The translations under genes and the position numbers were made by a program. Positions 52,149-61,077 of a stretch of DNA of 64,000 bases are shown here, in pieces. The notes beneath the pieces are model-generated. The model was given only the letters and a program-made list of their open reading frames with translations, was not told where the DNA came from and made no database searches. This stretch comes from Paenibacillus catalpae (GTDB lineage Bacteria > Bacillota > Bacilli > Paenibacillales > Paenibacillaceae). Each line of letters starts with the position of its first letter. The first letter of the stretch is position 1. Location: positions 619,809-683,808 of the forward strand of contig NZ_FOMT01000005.1 in assembly GCF_900112695.1 (NCBI RefSeq), in the 5' to 3' direction.

Positions 52149-52858
52149 AGACAAGGGGGTACGGCAGACGGACACTCGTATCAGCCTTCCTCTTTCTTAT
52201 TGTCATTCCGGGAACCATCCTGTTTGGCGTGTATGCGCTCGATGACCGGAAGTATTATTTTATCAGCCTGCTTATTATTCTATATACGCTGCTGCCGTTT
52301 GCTATGGTGTTTGAGAGAAGAAAGCCGCAAGCCCGCGAGCTGATGGTCATTGCTGTTCTGACCGCCATTGCTGTTGCCGGCAGGGCGGCATTCTTCATGC
52401 TTCCGCAGTTTAAACCGGTTGTCGCGATCGTCATCATTGCGGGAGTCAGCTTTGGTCCGGAGGCAGGTTTTCTGGTCGGAGCAACGACAGGCTTCGTCTC
52501 GAATTTCTTCTTTGGACAAGGACCATGGACGCCCTGGCAAATGTTCTGTTTCGGCATCATCGGATTTATCGCTGGTCTCTTGTTCCGGAAAGGCTGGCTC
52601 AAGGCAAATAAACGATCCTTGTGTATATTTGGAGGAGTAGCCGCCTTCTTCATCTATGGGGGGATAATTAACGTCGGTTCGCTGCTGATGTTCACACCGT
52701 CTATCTCAAGGGAAGCTTTACTTGCAACCTATGCATCGGGCTTTTGGTTCGATTTGATTCATGCTGCGGCTACTGTCATCTTTCTATTTGTCCTCTCGAA
52801 GCCTATGCTTGAGAAACTGGAGCGGATTAAAATCAAATATGGTCTGATAGAGAGATAG
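52130..52858 (+). CDS. ECF transporter S component, predicted cobamide-specific
   Basis: 242-residue membrane protein with six helices. The loop FGPEAGFLVGATTGFVSNFFFGQGPWTPWQM is the typical S-component region between helices 3 and 4, which faces the substrate. Specificity is inferred from the riboswitch and DUF4430 neighbours: CbrT-type S components transport cobalamin or its precursors. It could be a different vitamin carrier that was recruited. The ATG overlaps the end of the ATPase gene by 19 bases; it is the last gene of the operon. Confidence 0.82.
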   Translation: MQEQRVETRGYGRRTLVSAFLFLIVIPGTILFGVYALDDRKYYFISLLIILYTLLPFAMVFERRKPQARELMVIAVLTAIAVAGRAAFFMLPQFKPVVAIVIIAGVSFGPEAGFLVGATTGFVSNFFFGQGPWTPWQMFCFGIIGFIAGLLFRKGWLKANKRSLCIFGGVAAFFIYGGIINVGSLLMFTPSISREALLATYASGFWFDLIHAAATVIFLFVLSKPMLEKLERIKIKYGLIER

Positions 52859-52998
52859 AGCCATGCCAATTCACCACCATAAGAGGCGGATTTTTTCTTT
52901 TCTTATTTGTGCCCAGTTCCTTTGACTTAAGCGCCTTGAAAGTGATATATTTAGCGAAGTTTGTTTTTACGTGTTAAGGAAAGGGATGCAAAAAAAGA

Positions 52999-53217
52999 GT
53001 GACCACAAGCGAAGACATCACGAAACCGAAATTAATACCTACGAAAATTTTAAAATGCAAGAATCCGGACTGTAAAGCATGGATCAGGGACGAAATGGCA
53101 GCGGACGATTCGCTGTGTCCGATGTGTAAAGGACCAATGGCACGAAGCATGAAGCACTTGCCGGCTCTGCAAAAGAAAGCAAAGCCAAAGCCGCGCAAGC
53201 CGAAATCAGAATTTTAA
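52999..53217 (+). CDS. YdjO-like small zinc-binding protein
   Basis: 72-residue basic protein with a four-cysteine cluster, CKNPDC (C-x4-C) and CPMC (C-x2-C), consistent with a small zinc ribbon, and a Lys/Pro-rich C-terminus (KKAKPKPRKPKSEF). It resembles the cold-inducible YdjO family of Bacillales; function unknown, RNA or ribosome binding is plausible. GTG start, AAGGAAAGGG twelve bases ahead. Confidence 0.78.
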   Translation: MTTSEDITKPKLIPTKILKCKNPDCKAWIRDEMAADDSLCPMCKGPMARSMKHLPALQKKAKPKPRKPKSEF

Positions 53218-53299
53218 GCTTTAAATTATGGGGGAATAGCTTAGGCGGCTGCGTATGAGACGCAGCCGTTTGTGCTTGTTTGGAGAGGAACGATCATTG

Positions 53300-55258
53300 A
53301 TGAGCAGTCATTATCCATTTGAGTTTGATCCAAAGCTTCCGTTTATACAACAGGCGAGCGATTGGATTGCGGATGTTTTTTATGAGCAGCTGCCGGAAGC
53401 CGGATTTGAGGTTCGGGATGAACAGATCTATATGGCATTCCAGCTCGAGAGAGCTTATGCCGAGAAGCAGACGATCTTCGCCGAGGCAGGCGTGGGCACG
53501 GGGAAAACACTTGCTTATCTGCTGTATGCCATCAGCTATGCACGTTACACAAGAAAACCGGCGATTATCGCTTGTGCCGATGAGTCTCTGATCGAACAGC
53601 TTGTGAAGCCGGAAGGGGATATTGCCAAGCTGGCGCGTTATTTGGAATTTACGATTGATGCACGGCTCGGGAAATCGCCCGATCAATATATTTGTTTGAA
53701 TAAGCTTGATGATGCCAGATCTGCATTTGATGAGGATACCGAAGCTTTTGACGAGATCTTCCGCGGTCTGCCGTCATTTGTTCATAAACCGGAAACGATG
53801 CAAAGCTTCCATCCCTATGGCAATCGTAAAGATTATCCGTCATTAAATGACGGGCAATGGGCCAAGCTAGGCTGGGATGTTTTCCAGGATTGCCTTGTAT
53901 GTGATCGAAGACATCGCTGCGGCCAGACCTTGTCCCGCGAGCATTACCGGAAGTCAGCCGATCTGATTATTTGTTCGCATGACTTCTATATGGAGCATGT
54001 ATGGACCTATGAGGCGCGCAAACGCGAGGGTCAACTGCCGTTATTGCCTGAACACAGCTCCGTTGTATTTGACGAAGGACATCTGCTGGAAACAGCGGCG
54101 CAGAAGGCGTTAACGTACAAGCTGAACCATGCGGTGTTCGAGAGCATCATTACGCGTCTGCTGCAGGATGAGATTAGGGAATCGCTGGCGCTGGCCGTAG
54201 AAGAAGCGATTGTGCAAAGTGATCATTTATTTGCGCTAATTGCCCGCAACAGCAAGACGGTTCCGGCATCCAGCCGGAAGGAAGTGATGTGGAGTCCGGA
54301 GCTTATTCGCGAAGTGAACCGTCTGCAGGATGTGCTGGCGTCTATTGAGGAGGAGCTTGTTTTTGAAAGCGGCCTGTTTACGATCGATGATTACCAGCTC
54401 AAAATTGTAGAAGAGCATATCGAAATGATTCAATTCGCATTATCCTTGTTCAAGCGTGAAGAGAAGCCGATCAGCTGGGCCTCGGAAGATAAGGATGGCC
54501 TTACTCTGGTCATCATGCCAAGATGGGTGAAGGAGGTGCTGAAGGAGCAGGTGTTTGCTAAGAAAATGCCTATCGTCTTCTCGTCTGCAACCTTATCCGT
54601 TGGTGGAGCTTTTGATTATATCAAGGAGAGCATGGGCATTGAGCAGGCGTTGTCTTTCTCGGTACCTTCTCCATATGAATATGAAGAGCAAATGCAGGTT
54701 CTGATGCCGCGTGAATCGGAAGCCGATCTGAGCTGGGCAGAGAAGATGAAAGCTGCGGCCAACCTTCTGGAGCAAAAAGGCGGAAGGACGTTGTTCCTGT
54801 TCCCGTCCATGGAGGAGCTTGAGCGATTCCGCGAGGAAGCAACAGGTATGGGCTTAACAACCACTTACCGCTTCTTGTTCGAGGGTTCGGCAGAGATCAG
54901 CCATTTGATTGCCGAATTCCAGAATGACGAGACAAGCGTGCTTTGCGCTGTGACGTTGTGGGAGGGGCTGGATATCCCGGGGCCATCCTTGTCACAGGTG
55001 ATCATGTGGTCGCTGCCATTCCCGCCGAATGACCCGGTATTTGAAGCCAGACGCGGTGATGCTGCCAATCCGTTCGCTGATGTGGATATGCCTTATATGC
55101 TGCTGCGCTTGAGACAGGGGCTTGGCCGCCTCATCCGGGCACGTGATGACCGAGGCTCCGTTGTTATTTTCGGTCAGGAGCTGAATGACGCCGTTGTTCG
55201 TCAGCAGGTGCTTGGTGTTCTGCCCGATGGAGTACAGGTTGAGGATGTAGTCGTTTAG
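53300..55258 (+). CDS. DinG-family ATP-dependent helicase
   Basis: 652-residue superfamily 2 helicase of the XPD/DinG class, which unwinds damaged or R-loop-containing DNA. Walker A AEAGVGTGKT (61-70), the DEAH-type box VFDEGHL, the C-terminal motif V-VI region LWEGLDIPGPSL and LRQGLGRLIR are clear. A Fe-S cluster is likely: the cysteines YICLNKL, DCLVCDRRHRCGQ lie between motifs I and II as in DinG. The ATG at 53300 follows GGAGAGGAACGATCATTG; an in-frame TTG is directly ahead. Confidence 0.9.
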   Translation: MSSHYPFEFDPKLPFIQQASDWIADVFYEQLPEAGFEVRDEQIYMAFQLERAYAEKQTIFAEAGVGTGKTLAYLLYAISYARYTRKPAIIACADESLIEQLVKPEGDIAKLARYLEFTIDARLGKSPDQYICLNKLDDARSAFDEDTEAFDEIFRGLPSFVHKPETMQSFHPYGNRKDYPSLNDGQWAKLGWDVFQDCLVCDRRHRCGQTLSREHYRKSADLIICSHDFYMEHVWTYEARKREGQLPLLPEHSSVVFDEGHLLETAAQKALTYKLNHAVFESIITRLLQDEIRESLALAVEEAIVQSDHLFALIARNSKTVPASSRKEVMWSPELIREVNRLQDVLASIEEELVFESGLFTIDDYQLKIVEEHIEMIQFALSLFKREEKPISWASEDKDGLTLVIMPRWVKEVLKEQVFAKKMPIVFSSATLSVGGAFDYIKESMGIEQALSFSVPSPYEYEEQMQVLMPRESEADLSWAEKMKAAANLLEQKGGRTLFLFPSMEELERFREEATGMGLTTTYRFLFEGSAEISHLIAEFQNDETSVLCAVTLWEGLDIPGPSLSQVIMWSLPFPPNDPVFEARRGDAANPFADVDMPYMLLRLRQGLGRLIRARDDRGSVVIFGQELNDAVVRQQVLGVLPDGVQVEDVVV

Positions 55259-55269
55259 ATAAAGATTGG

Positions 55270-55305
55270 AACCAAGAGGAGCCTGCGGCTTTTCTTGGTT
55301 TTTTG
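55270..55305 (+). terminator. Terminator after the helicase gene
   Basis: AACCAAGA pairs with TCTTGGTT, with a GCCTGCGGC inner loop, then six T residues. Confidence 0.8.
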
Positions 55306-55349
55306 CAACATGGGGGTATTCATTTAGAAAATTAGAAAGGTTGTTGAAC

Positions 55350-55805
55350 ATGATTCTATTGCAAAGAGTACCAGCGGATCATACTGATTTCCGAGAATTA
55401 ATTAAGCTGCTGGATAAGGATCTATGGAACAGATACCCGGACACGCAGCAGTTTTTTGATGCGCATAATCAGATTAATCTTGATGTGCGGGCGGTTGTTG
55501 CGTATCTCGATGGTAAGGCGGCAGGATGCGGATGTTATCGGGACAAAAGGGATGAGCAAACCGTTGAAATTAAGCGGATGTTCACTAAAGAAGAAGCAAG
55601 AGGGAAGGGCATTGCCCAATCCATTGTGAAAGAGCTGGAGAACTGGGCGGCAGAAGAAGGGAAAAGGCAGGCCCTCCTGGAAACGGGAACTGGCCAGCCG
55701 GAGGCTATATCGTTGTACAAGAAATTAGGCTATGTGCAAATTGCAAATTACGATCCATATATCGGCAGTGAAGAAAGTGTGTGCATGGGGAAGGAAATCC
55801 GGTAA
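55350..55805 (+). CDS. GNAT-family N-acetyltransferase
   Basis: 151-residue GNAT protein with the acetyl-CoA loop EARGKGIAQSIVKEL at about 82-97 and the terminal strand-helix EAISLYKKLGYVQI. It resembles YitI/PaiA-type small acetyltransferases. The ATG follows AAAGGTTGTTGAAC. It ends at a terminator shared with the convergent LysR gene. Acceptor unknown. Confidence 0.87.
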   Translation: MILLQRVPADHTDFRELIKLLDKDLWNRYPDTQQFFDAHNQINLDVRAVVAYLDGKAAGCGCYRDKRDEQTVEIKRMFTKEEARGKGIAQSIVKELENWAAEEGKRQALLETGTGQPEAISLYKKLGYVQIANYDPYIGSEESVCMGKEIR

Positions 55806-55808
55806 TGC

Positions 55809-55845
55809 AAGAGCCAAGAACGGGCATGTTCTTGGCTCTTTTTCT
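55809..55845. terminator. Bidirectional terminator (GNAT / LysR)
   Basis: AAGAGCCAAGAAC pairs perfectly with GTTCTTGGCTCTT around GGGCAT, with T residues following on the plus strand and A on the minus. Confidence 0.88.
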
Positions 55846-56724
55846 TTATCGGAACTGTTCAATAAACCGATTGGCGGCGCTGGACAACGGCATATTTCGC
55901 ATATTCATCATCCCGATGTGGGAGGGAGGCAGCGGGATATCGAGCTGAATCTCGAACAAGGAGCCTTCCGCAAGCTCTTTCGCGACAAATTCCCGGGTAA
56001 CGTACGAAATGCCAAGCCCCCTTCGTGCAAATTCGATCAACAAGTCAACGCTGCCGACCTCAATCTCAGGCCTAATCATATAGCCGTAGCTGTGGAAAAT
56101 CTCCGTAATGGCCATCCGCGCCCGGCTGTTGCGGGAGAACAGGATGATGGGATATTGCAGCAGCGTGTTCAGCGACAGCACTTTATTTTTTAAATCATTA
56201 TAGACAGCCCCTGCGACAAAACAGTCCTGCAGCTGTATGCTTTCTTTCACCTCAAGCTGAGGATCCACGATTGGCATACGAACCACTCCAAGATCTATTT
56301 TGCCTTCTTTCAGAAAAGTAATGACTTCAGGCGTGGTCCCGTGATTCAAATGCAGCTTAATGCCCGGATATTTCTTGATGAAATCTTCAAGATAAGGCAG
56401 AAGATAATGCTTGAACAAGGAATCGCTTCCCCCGATCCGAAGCTCTCCGTTATCCAGATTTTTAAGCGCAATCATTTTCTCTTCTGCCATGTTGATGAGG
56501 ATCTGGGACTGCTCGATGTAAGAGAACAAAATAGTGCCTTCCTGGGTCAGGGAGACTCCCTTGGAATTGCGGTAAAACAGCGTCAATCCAAAGCTTTCCT
56601 CGAGTTGTTTAATGGCATGGCTGACGCTTGGCTGAGTGAGATAAAGCATCTTGGCTGCCTGGGTCAAACTGCCCGTTTTGGCTGCCCAATAAAACACTTT
56701 GTATAGTTCATAGTTATTGGTCAT
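55846..56724 (-). CDS. LysR-family transcriptional regulator
   Basis: 292-residue LTTR. The winged helix-turn-helix at the N-terminus (AAKTGSLTQAAKMLYLTQPSVSHAIKQLEESFG) is followed by the inducer-binding domain, with LRIGGSDSLFKHYLLPYL and DLGVVRMPI. It is divergent from zwf with 122 bp between starts, where LysR proteins usually bind, so it probably controls zwf-tkt-tal or itself. The inducer is unknown; a sugar phosphate or redox-linked signal would fit. Confidence 0.89.
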   Translation of the reverse strand: MTNNYELYKVFYWAAKTGSLTQAAKMLYLTQPSVSHAIKQLEESFGLTLFYRNSKGVSLTQEGTILFSYIEQSQILINMAEEKMIALKNLDNGELRIGGSDSLFKHYLLPYLEDFIKKYPGIKLHLNHGTTPEVITFLKEGKIDLGVVRMPIVDPQLEVKESIQLQDCFVAGAVYNDLKNKVLSLNTLLQYPIILFSRNSRARMAITEIFHSYGYMIRPEIEVGSVDLLIEFARRGLGISYVTREFVAKELAEGSLFEIQLDIPLPPSHIGMMNMRNMPLSSAANRFIEQFR

Positions 56725-56846
56725 AGACGTGGTCGATAGCTCCTGTAAAATATATTAATTACTTGTATAGCTCCTAATCGTATTATAGTGGAATTACAGA
56801 AAAATAAAACAGAAGCTTTAAAAGTTCTGTTGGAGGGAGAGAAACC

Positions 56847-58352
56847 ATGGAACCCGTAACGTATGTTTTATTTGGTGCAACCGGCGATTTGGCCAAAAGA
56901 AAAATTTATCCTGCATTATACAATTTATTCGTTGATGGAAAACTTCCGGAGGCTTTTTCTCTAATTGGTCTAGGAAGAAGGGAATGGACGGACGAGTTCT
57001 TCCAGACAAGTGTGGAACAGTCGCTCCGGCAATTCTCAAGACGAGAGATTCAAAACCCTGAACAGATGCAAGCATTTATTCAAAAATTCCGCTACACGGT
57101 GCTGGATATCGGCCGTACAGATGATTATAAGAAATTGTTGCAAATTATTGAGGAACGCGAGAATGCTCTTGGCCTTCCTGCTAACCGTCTCTTCTATTTA
57201 TCCGTGGGGCCGGAGTATTTCACAACGATTGCTTCGAATATCGAGGAGAGCGGACTTGGTTCTGCCGCAGGCTGGAAGCGGCTTGTCATCGAGAAGCCGT
57301 TCGGACATGATCTGCAGTCGGCTCGTGATCTGAACGAGCATCTGAGCAAGTCATTTACCGAAGACGAAATATTCCGAATTGATCATTATCTTGGTAAGCC
57401 GATGGTTCAAAACCTGGAAGTTCTTGAACGCGCGAATCCGATTATTCAAGCTCTGTGGAGCAACCGATATATTGCCAATGTGCAGATTACAGCAAGTGAG
57501 ACCGTTGGCGTGGAAGAACGCGCGGGTTATTACGACCATGTCGGCGCTGTGAGAGATATGTTCCAGAATCATATGCTTCAAATGCTGATGATGCTGGCTA
57601 TACATCTTCCTCACAACAGTACAGCCGAAGATGTAAGGAAGCATAAAAAGCAAGTGATGGAGGCACTTATTCCTTTATCCCAATCGGATGTTCGTACCAA
57701 CGTGATTCGCGGACAATACGCATCCGGTTCGGTTGGAGGCAATCCGGTGAAAGGGTACCGCTCCGAGCCGGGCATTGCCGCTACCTCCATGAATGACACA
57801 TACATCGCGGCGAAGCTGCAAGTGGATGATTACTTCTGGCGCGGAGTACCGTTCTATATCAGGACCGGGAAAAGGCTGCACGAGAAATCAACCCGCATTG
57901 TTGTGGAGTTTAAGGAAGCTTTGAATCAGACCTCCCATATTGGAGGGGCGCCAAATCTTCTTCTTATTGAGATCAACCCTAACGAAGGCATTATGCTTCA
58001 GCTCAATACGAAGGAAAATGGCGTTCTGAAGCCGGTTCAAATCCAATTGCATGAGAACAGCAAGGATATTCCGGAGGCTTATGAGAACCTGATTTACGAT
58101 GCGCTTGTCGGCAATCCTACCTTCTTCGCGCATTGGGATGAGGTGGAGCTTGCATGGGCTTGGGTGCAGCCGATCCTGGACGCATTCCAGGAAAACCAGG
58201 TTCCGCTTCACGCTTATGAAGCGGGCTCCAATGGTCCGGCGGAAGCGGATGCCTTGCTGGCAGCCGACGGCTTCCACTGGTGGTTTGATTCGAAGGAAGA
58301 CCAAGAAACGAAACGGAAGGAAGAAGACTATGCTTACCAAATTGGACATTGA
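56847..58352 (+). CDS. zwf: Glucose-6-phosphate 1-dehydrogenase
   Basis: 501-residue enzyme opening the oxidative pentose phosphate pathway: glucose 6-phosphate to 6-phosphogluconolactone with NADP reduction. The nucleotide loop FGATGDLAKRK is at 8-18 and the active-site peptide RIDHYLGKP, with its catalytic His and Lys, at about 177-185. Length is normal. GGAGGGAGAGAAACC precedes the ATG. The tkt start lies inside its last codons, giving a coupled zwf-tkt-tal operon. Confidence 0.96.
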   Translation: MEPVTYVLFGATGDLAKRKIYPALYNLFVDGKLPEAFSLIGLGRREWTDEFFQTSVEQSLRQFSRREIQNPEQMQAFIQKFRYTVLDIGRTDDYKKLLQIIEERENALGLPANRLFYLSVGPEYFTTIASNIEESGLGSAAGWKRLVIEKPFGHDLQSARDLNEHLSKSFTEDEIFRIDHYLGKPMVQNLEVLERANPIIQALWSNRYIANVQITASETVGVEERAGYYDHVGAVRDMFQNHMLQMLMMLAIHLPHNSTAEDVRKHKKQVMEALIPLSQSDVRTNVIRGQYASGSVGGNPVKGYRSEPGIAATSMNDTYIAAKLQVDDYFWRGVPFYIRTGKRLHEKSTRIVVEFKEALNQTSHIGGAPNLLLIEINPNEGIMLQLNTKENGVLKPVQIQLHENSKDIPEAYENLIYDALVGNPTFFAHWDEVELAWAWVQPILDAFQENQVPLHAYEAGSNGPAEADALLAADGFHWWFDSKEDQETKRKEEDYAYQIGH

Positions 58353-60321
58353 TCAACTATCCGTCGATACGATCCGTACATTATCGATCGATGCAATCAA
58401 CGCTGCAAACTCCGGTCATCCGGGACTGCCGATGGGGGCGGCTCCAATGGCGTACGCGCTATGGGGCAAACAGCTTTCCCACAATCCTGCGAATGCCAAA
58501 TGGTTCAACCGCGACCGATTTGTTTTATCCGCCGGCCATGGATCGGCATTGCTTTACAGCCTACTGCACCTGACAGGGTATCAAGTATCGATTGAGGATC
58601 TGAAGCAGTTCCGCAAGCTGAACAGCAAGACTCCAGGTCATCCGGAGTTTGGTCATACAGACGGAGTTGATGCAACAACAGGACCTCTTGGTCAAGGGAT
58701 TGCCAACGCTGTTGGCATGGCAATGGCCGAGGCGCATTTGGCCGCAAAATACAACCAGGAAGGTTTCCCGGTTGTTGACCATTATACGTACGCGCTTGTT
58801 GGGGATGGCTGTTTGATGGAAGGTATCTCCTACGAGGCCATGTCGATGGCCGGCCACATGAAATTGGGCAAATTAATCGTATTGTATGATTCGAACGATA
58901 TCTCGCTCGACGGTGACCTGAATCTGTCCTTCGGTGAAGACGTACACAAAAGAGCTGAATCTGCAAAATGGGAATATTTGCGTGTAGAGGATGGTAATGA
59001 TCTCGCCGCAATTACAGAAGCTATAGCAAAAGCGAAGCAAAACGATTCCCAGCCGACGATCATCGAAGTTCGTACAATCATTGGTTACGGCAGCAAGGCT
59101 GCAGGCACGAACAAAGTACATGGCAATCCGCTTGGCAAGGAAGAAGCAGTCGCTACAAAAGCTGTTTATGGCTGGAAATACGAAGAAGAGTTCACTGTGC
59201 CGGAAGAGGTTAAAGCTCATTTTGCAGAATTGAAACAACAAGGTGCTGCTAAAGAAGCTGCATGGAATGAACTGGTATCTTCCTACAAAGCACAGTACCC
59301 TTCGAAAGGCAGCGAATTCGAGCAAGTATTGAACGGAACCCTGACGCTGGAAGCAGCTGACATTCTTACCTTTGATTCTTCGAAATCCATCTCGACACGC
59401 GTGGCGAGCGGGGAAGCGATTAATCATTTTGTAAAGATTGATCCTTCGATCTTCGGCGGAAGCGCCGATCTGTCGCATTCGACCATGACGGATATTCGCG
59501 GTGAAGGCAAATTTGCCGTTGATGGCTATGCAGCACGTAACGTGTACTTCGGTGTTCGTGAGCATGCGATGGGTGCAGCCGGTAACGGCATGGCTCTCCA
59601 TGGCGGTGTTAAACCGTTCGTCAGCACCTTCTTCGTCTTCAGCGACTATCTGCGTCCGTCGATTCGTCTCGCTGCACTGCAGAAGCTGCCTGTCACTTAT
59701 GTGTTCACCCATGATTCGATTGCGGTCGGGGAAGATGGGCCAACTCATGAACCTATCGAACAGCTTGCCGCTTTGCGTACCATTCCTGGCCTAACTGTCA
59801 TCCGTCCTTCGGATGCGAATGAGACTGCAAGTGCATGGGCTTATGCCTTGCAGCAGCAGGATGGTCCGGTAGCCTTGATTCTGAGCAGACAAAACCTGCC
59901 GGTATTTGAAGAAACAAGAGCAAACGTTCAAGACGTAGCTAAAGGCGCCTATGTCCTGTCGGAAACAAACAACCAGCCAGATCTCATTCTGATTGGTACA
60001 GGCTCCGAGGTGTCGCTTGCCGTTGAAGCGAAGAAAGAGCTTGAGAAAGAGAACATTTCCGTACGTGTCGTAGCTATGCCTAGCCGTGAGCTGTTTGAGC
60101 GTCAGTCTGAAGCGTACAAGCAAAACGTTCTGCCTGATTCGGTTACGAAGCGGATTGCAATTGAAGCAGGTATCTCCCTCGGCTGGGATCGTTATGCTGG
60201 TAAAGAGGGCAAAGTGTTGTCGATCGATACTTTTGGTGCATCTGGTCCTGGTACAGCGGTTATGGAGCACTTTGGTTTTAGCACGAAAAACGTAGTAAGA
60301 CTGGCAAAAGAATTTAACTAA
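58330..60321 (+). CDS. tkt: Transketolase
   Basis: 663-residue thiamine-diphosphate enzyme exchanging two-carbon units between pentose and hexose phosphates. Markers are NSGHPGLPMGAAPMAYALW, the cofactor motif GDGCLMEGISYEAMSMAG..N (156-190), FGGSADLSHS, FGVREHAMGAAGNG and the substrate-binding HDSIAVGEDGPTHEP. The ATG at 58330 sits 23 bases before the zwf stop, with AAGGAAGAAGAC as ribosome site. It uses the cofactor completed by the thiN product. Confidence 0.96.
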   Translation: MLTKLDIDQLSVDTIRTLSIDAINAANSGHPGLPMGAAPMAYALWGKQLSHNPANAKWFNRDRFVLSAGHGSALLYSLLHLTGYQVSIEDLKQFRKLNSKTPGHPEFGHTDGVDATTGPLGQGIANAVGMAMAEAHLAAKYNQEGFPVVDHYTYALVGDGCLMEGISYEAMSMAGHMKLGKLIVLYDSNDISLDGDLNLSFGEDVHKRAESAKWEYLRVEDGNDLAAITEAIAKAKQNDSQPTIIEVRTIIGYGSKAAGTNKVHGNPLGKEEAVATKAVYGWKYEEEFTVPEEVKAHFAELKQQGAAKEAAWNELVSSYKAQYPSKGSEFEQVLNGTLTLEAADILTFDSSKSISTRVASGEAINHFVKIDPSIFGGSADLSHSTMTDIRGEGKFAVDGYAARNVYFGVREHAMGAAGNGMALHGGVKPFVSTFFVFSDYLRPSIRLAALQKLPVTYVFTHDSIAVGEDGPTHEPIEQLAALRTIPGLTVIRPSDANETASAWAYALQQQDGPVALILSRQNLPVFEETRANVQDVAKGAYVLSETNNQPDLILIGTGSEVSLAVEAKKELEKENISVRVVAMPSRELFERQSEAYKQNVLPDSVTKRIAIEAGISLGWDRYAGKEGKVLSIDTFGASGPGTAVMEHFGFSTKNVVRLAKEFN

Positions 60322-60347
60322 ATAATATTATTCGGAGGTTGTTCATA

Positions 60348-61016
60348 ATGAAATTATTCATCGATACAGCAAACTTGGAAGATATTAAGAAAGCCTATAA
60401 AGTCGGCGTATTGTCCGGCGTAACGACAAATCCGTCGCTTGTTGCCAAAGAAGGCGTTAAGTTCGAAGACCGTATTGCTGAAATTTTGCGCGAAGTACCA
60501 GAGGTTGAATCCGTATCTGCTGAAGTAACGCCTGATGCTTTGACAGCGGAAGAGATGATTGCACAAGCGGATGAATTGATCAAGATCAACAACTACGACA
60601 AGAACATTACGATTAAGCTGCCAATGACATTGGCTGGTCTTGAAGCTTGCCGTTACCTGACGAAAAAAGGTGTCAAAACAAACGTAACCCTGATCTTCAC
60701 GGTTAACCAAGCGCTCCTCGCTGCACGTGCAGGCGCAACTTATGTATCTCCGTTCCTTGGCCGCCTGGACGATATCTCCGAAGATGGCGTTCAATTGGTC
60801 GCTAAAGTAGCAGAACTGTTCCGCGTTCATAACCTGGATGCACAAATTATCGCAGCATCTGTCCGCCACCCGGATCATGTTACCCGCGTAGCAATGGCAG
60901 GTGCGCACATTGCAACCGTTCCGTTCTCGGTTATCGAGCAAATTTCGAAACATCCATTGACAGATCAAGGCATGGAGAAGTTTGCCGCGGATTGGAAGAA
61001 GACTACTCAACTGTAA
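60348..61016 (+). CDS. tal: Transaldolase (small TalC/fructose-6-phosphate aldolase type)
   Basis: 222-residue class I aldolase-fold enzyme moving dihydroxyacetone units between sugar phosphates. MKLFIDTANLEDIKKA and GVTTNPSLVAKEG open it, the Schiff-base lysine is in NITIKLPMTLAGL, and VSPFLGRLDDI follows. The short length is the type 3B form usual in Bacilli; distinguishing transaldolase from fructose-6-phosphate aldolase needs assay. Context with tkt favours transaldolase. TTCGGAGGTTGTTCATA precedes the ATG. Confidence 0.93.
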   Translation: MKLFIDTANLEDIKKAYKVGVLSGVTTNPSLVAKEGVKFEDRIAEILREVPEVESVSAEVTPDALTAEEMIAQADELIKINNYDKNITIKLPMTLAGLEACRYLTKKGVKTNVTLIFTVNQALLAARAGATYVSPFLGRLDDISEDGVQLVAKVAELFRVHNLDAQIIAASVRHPDHVTRVAMAGAHIATVPFSVIEQISKHPLTDQGMEKFAADWKKTTQL

Positions 61017-61030
61017 TATCGATATATGGT

Positions 61031-61063
61031 AAAAACGCCGATCCACAGGATCGGCGTTTTTTT
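61031..61063. terminator. Terminator of zwf-tkt-tal
   Basis: AAAAACGCCGATCC pairs with GGATCGGCGTTTTT around ACA, with a seven-T tail. It can also serve the NUDIX gene on the minus strand. Confidence 0.92.
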
Positions 61064-61077
61064 ATTGAAGCTCAGCA

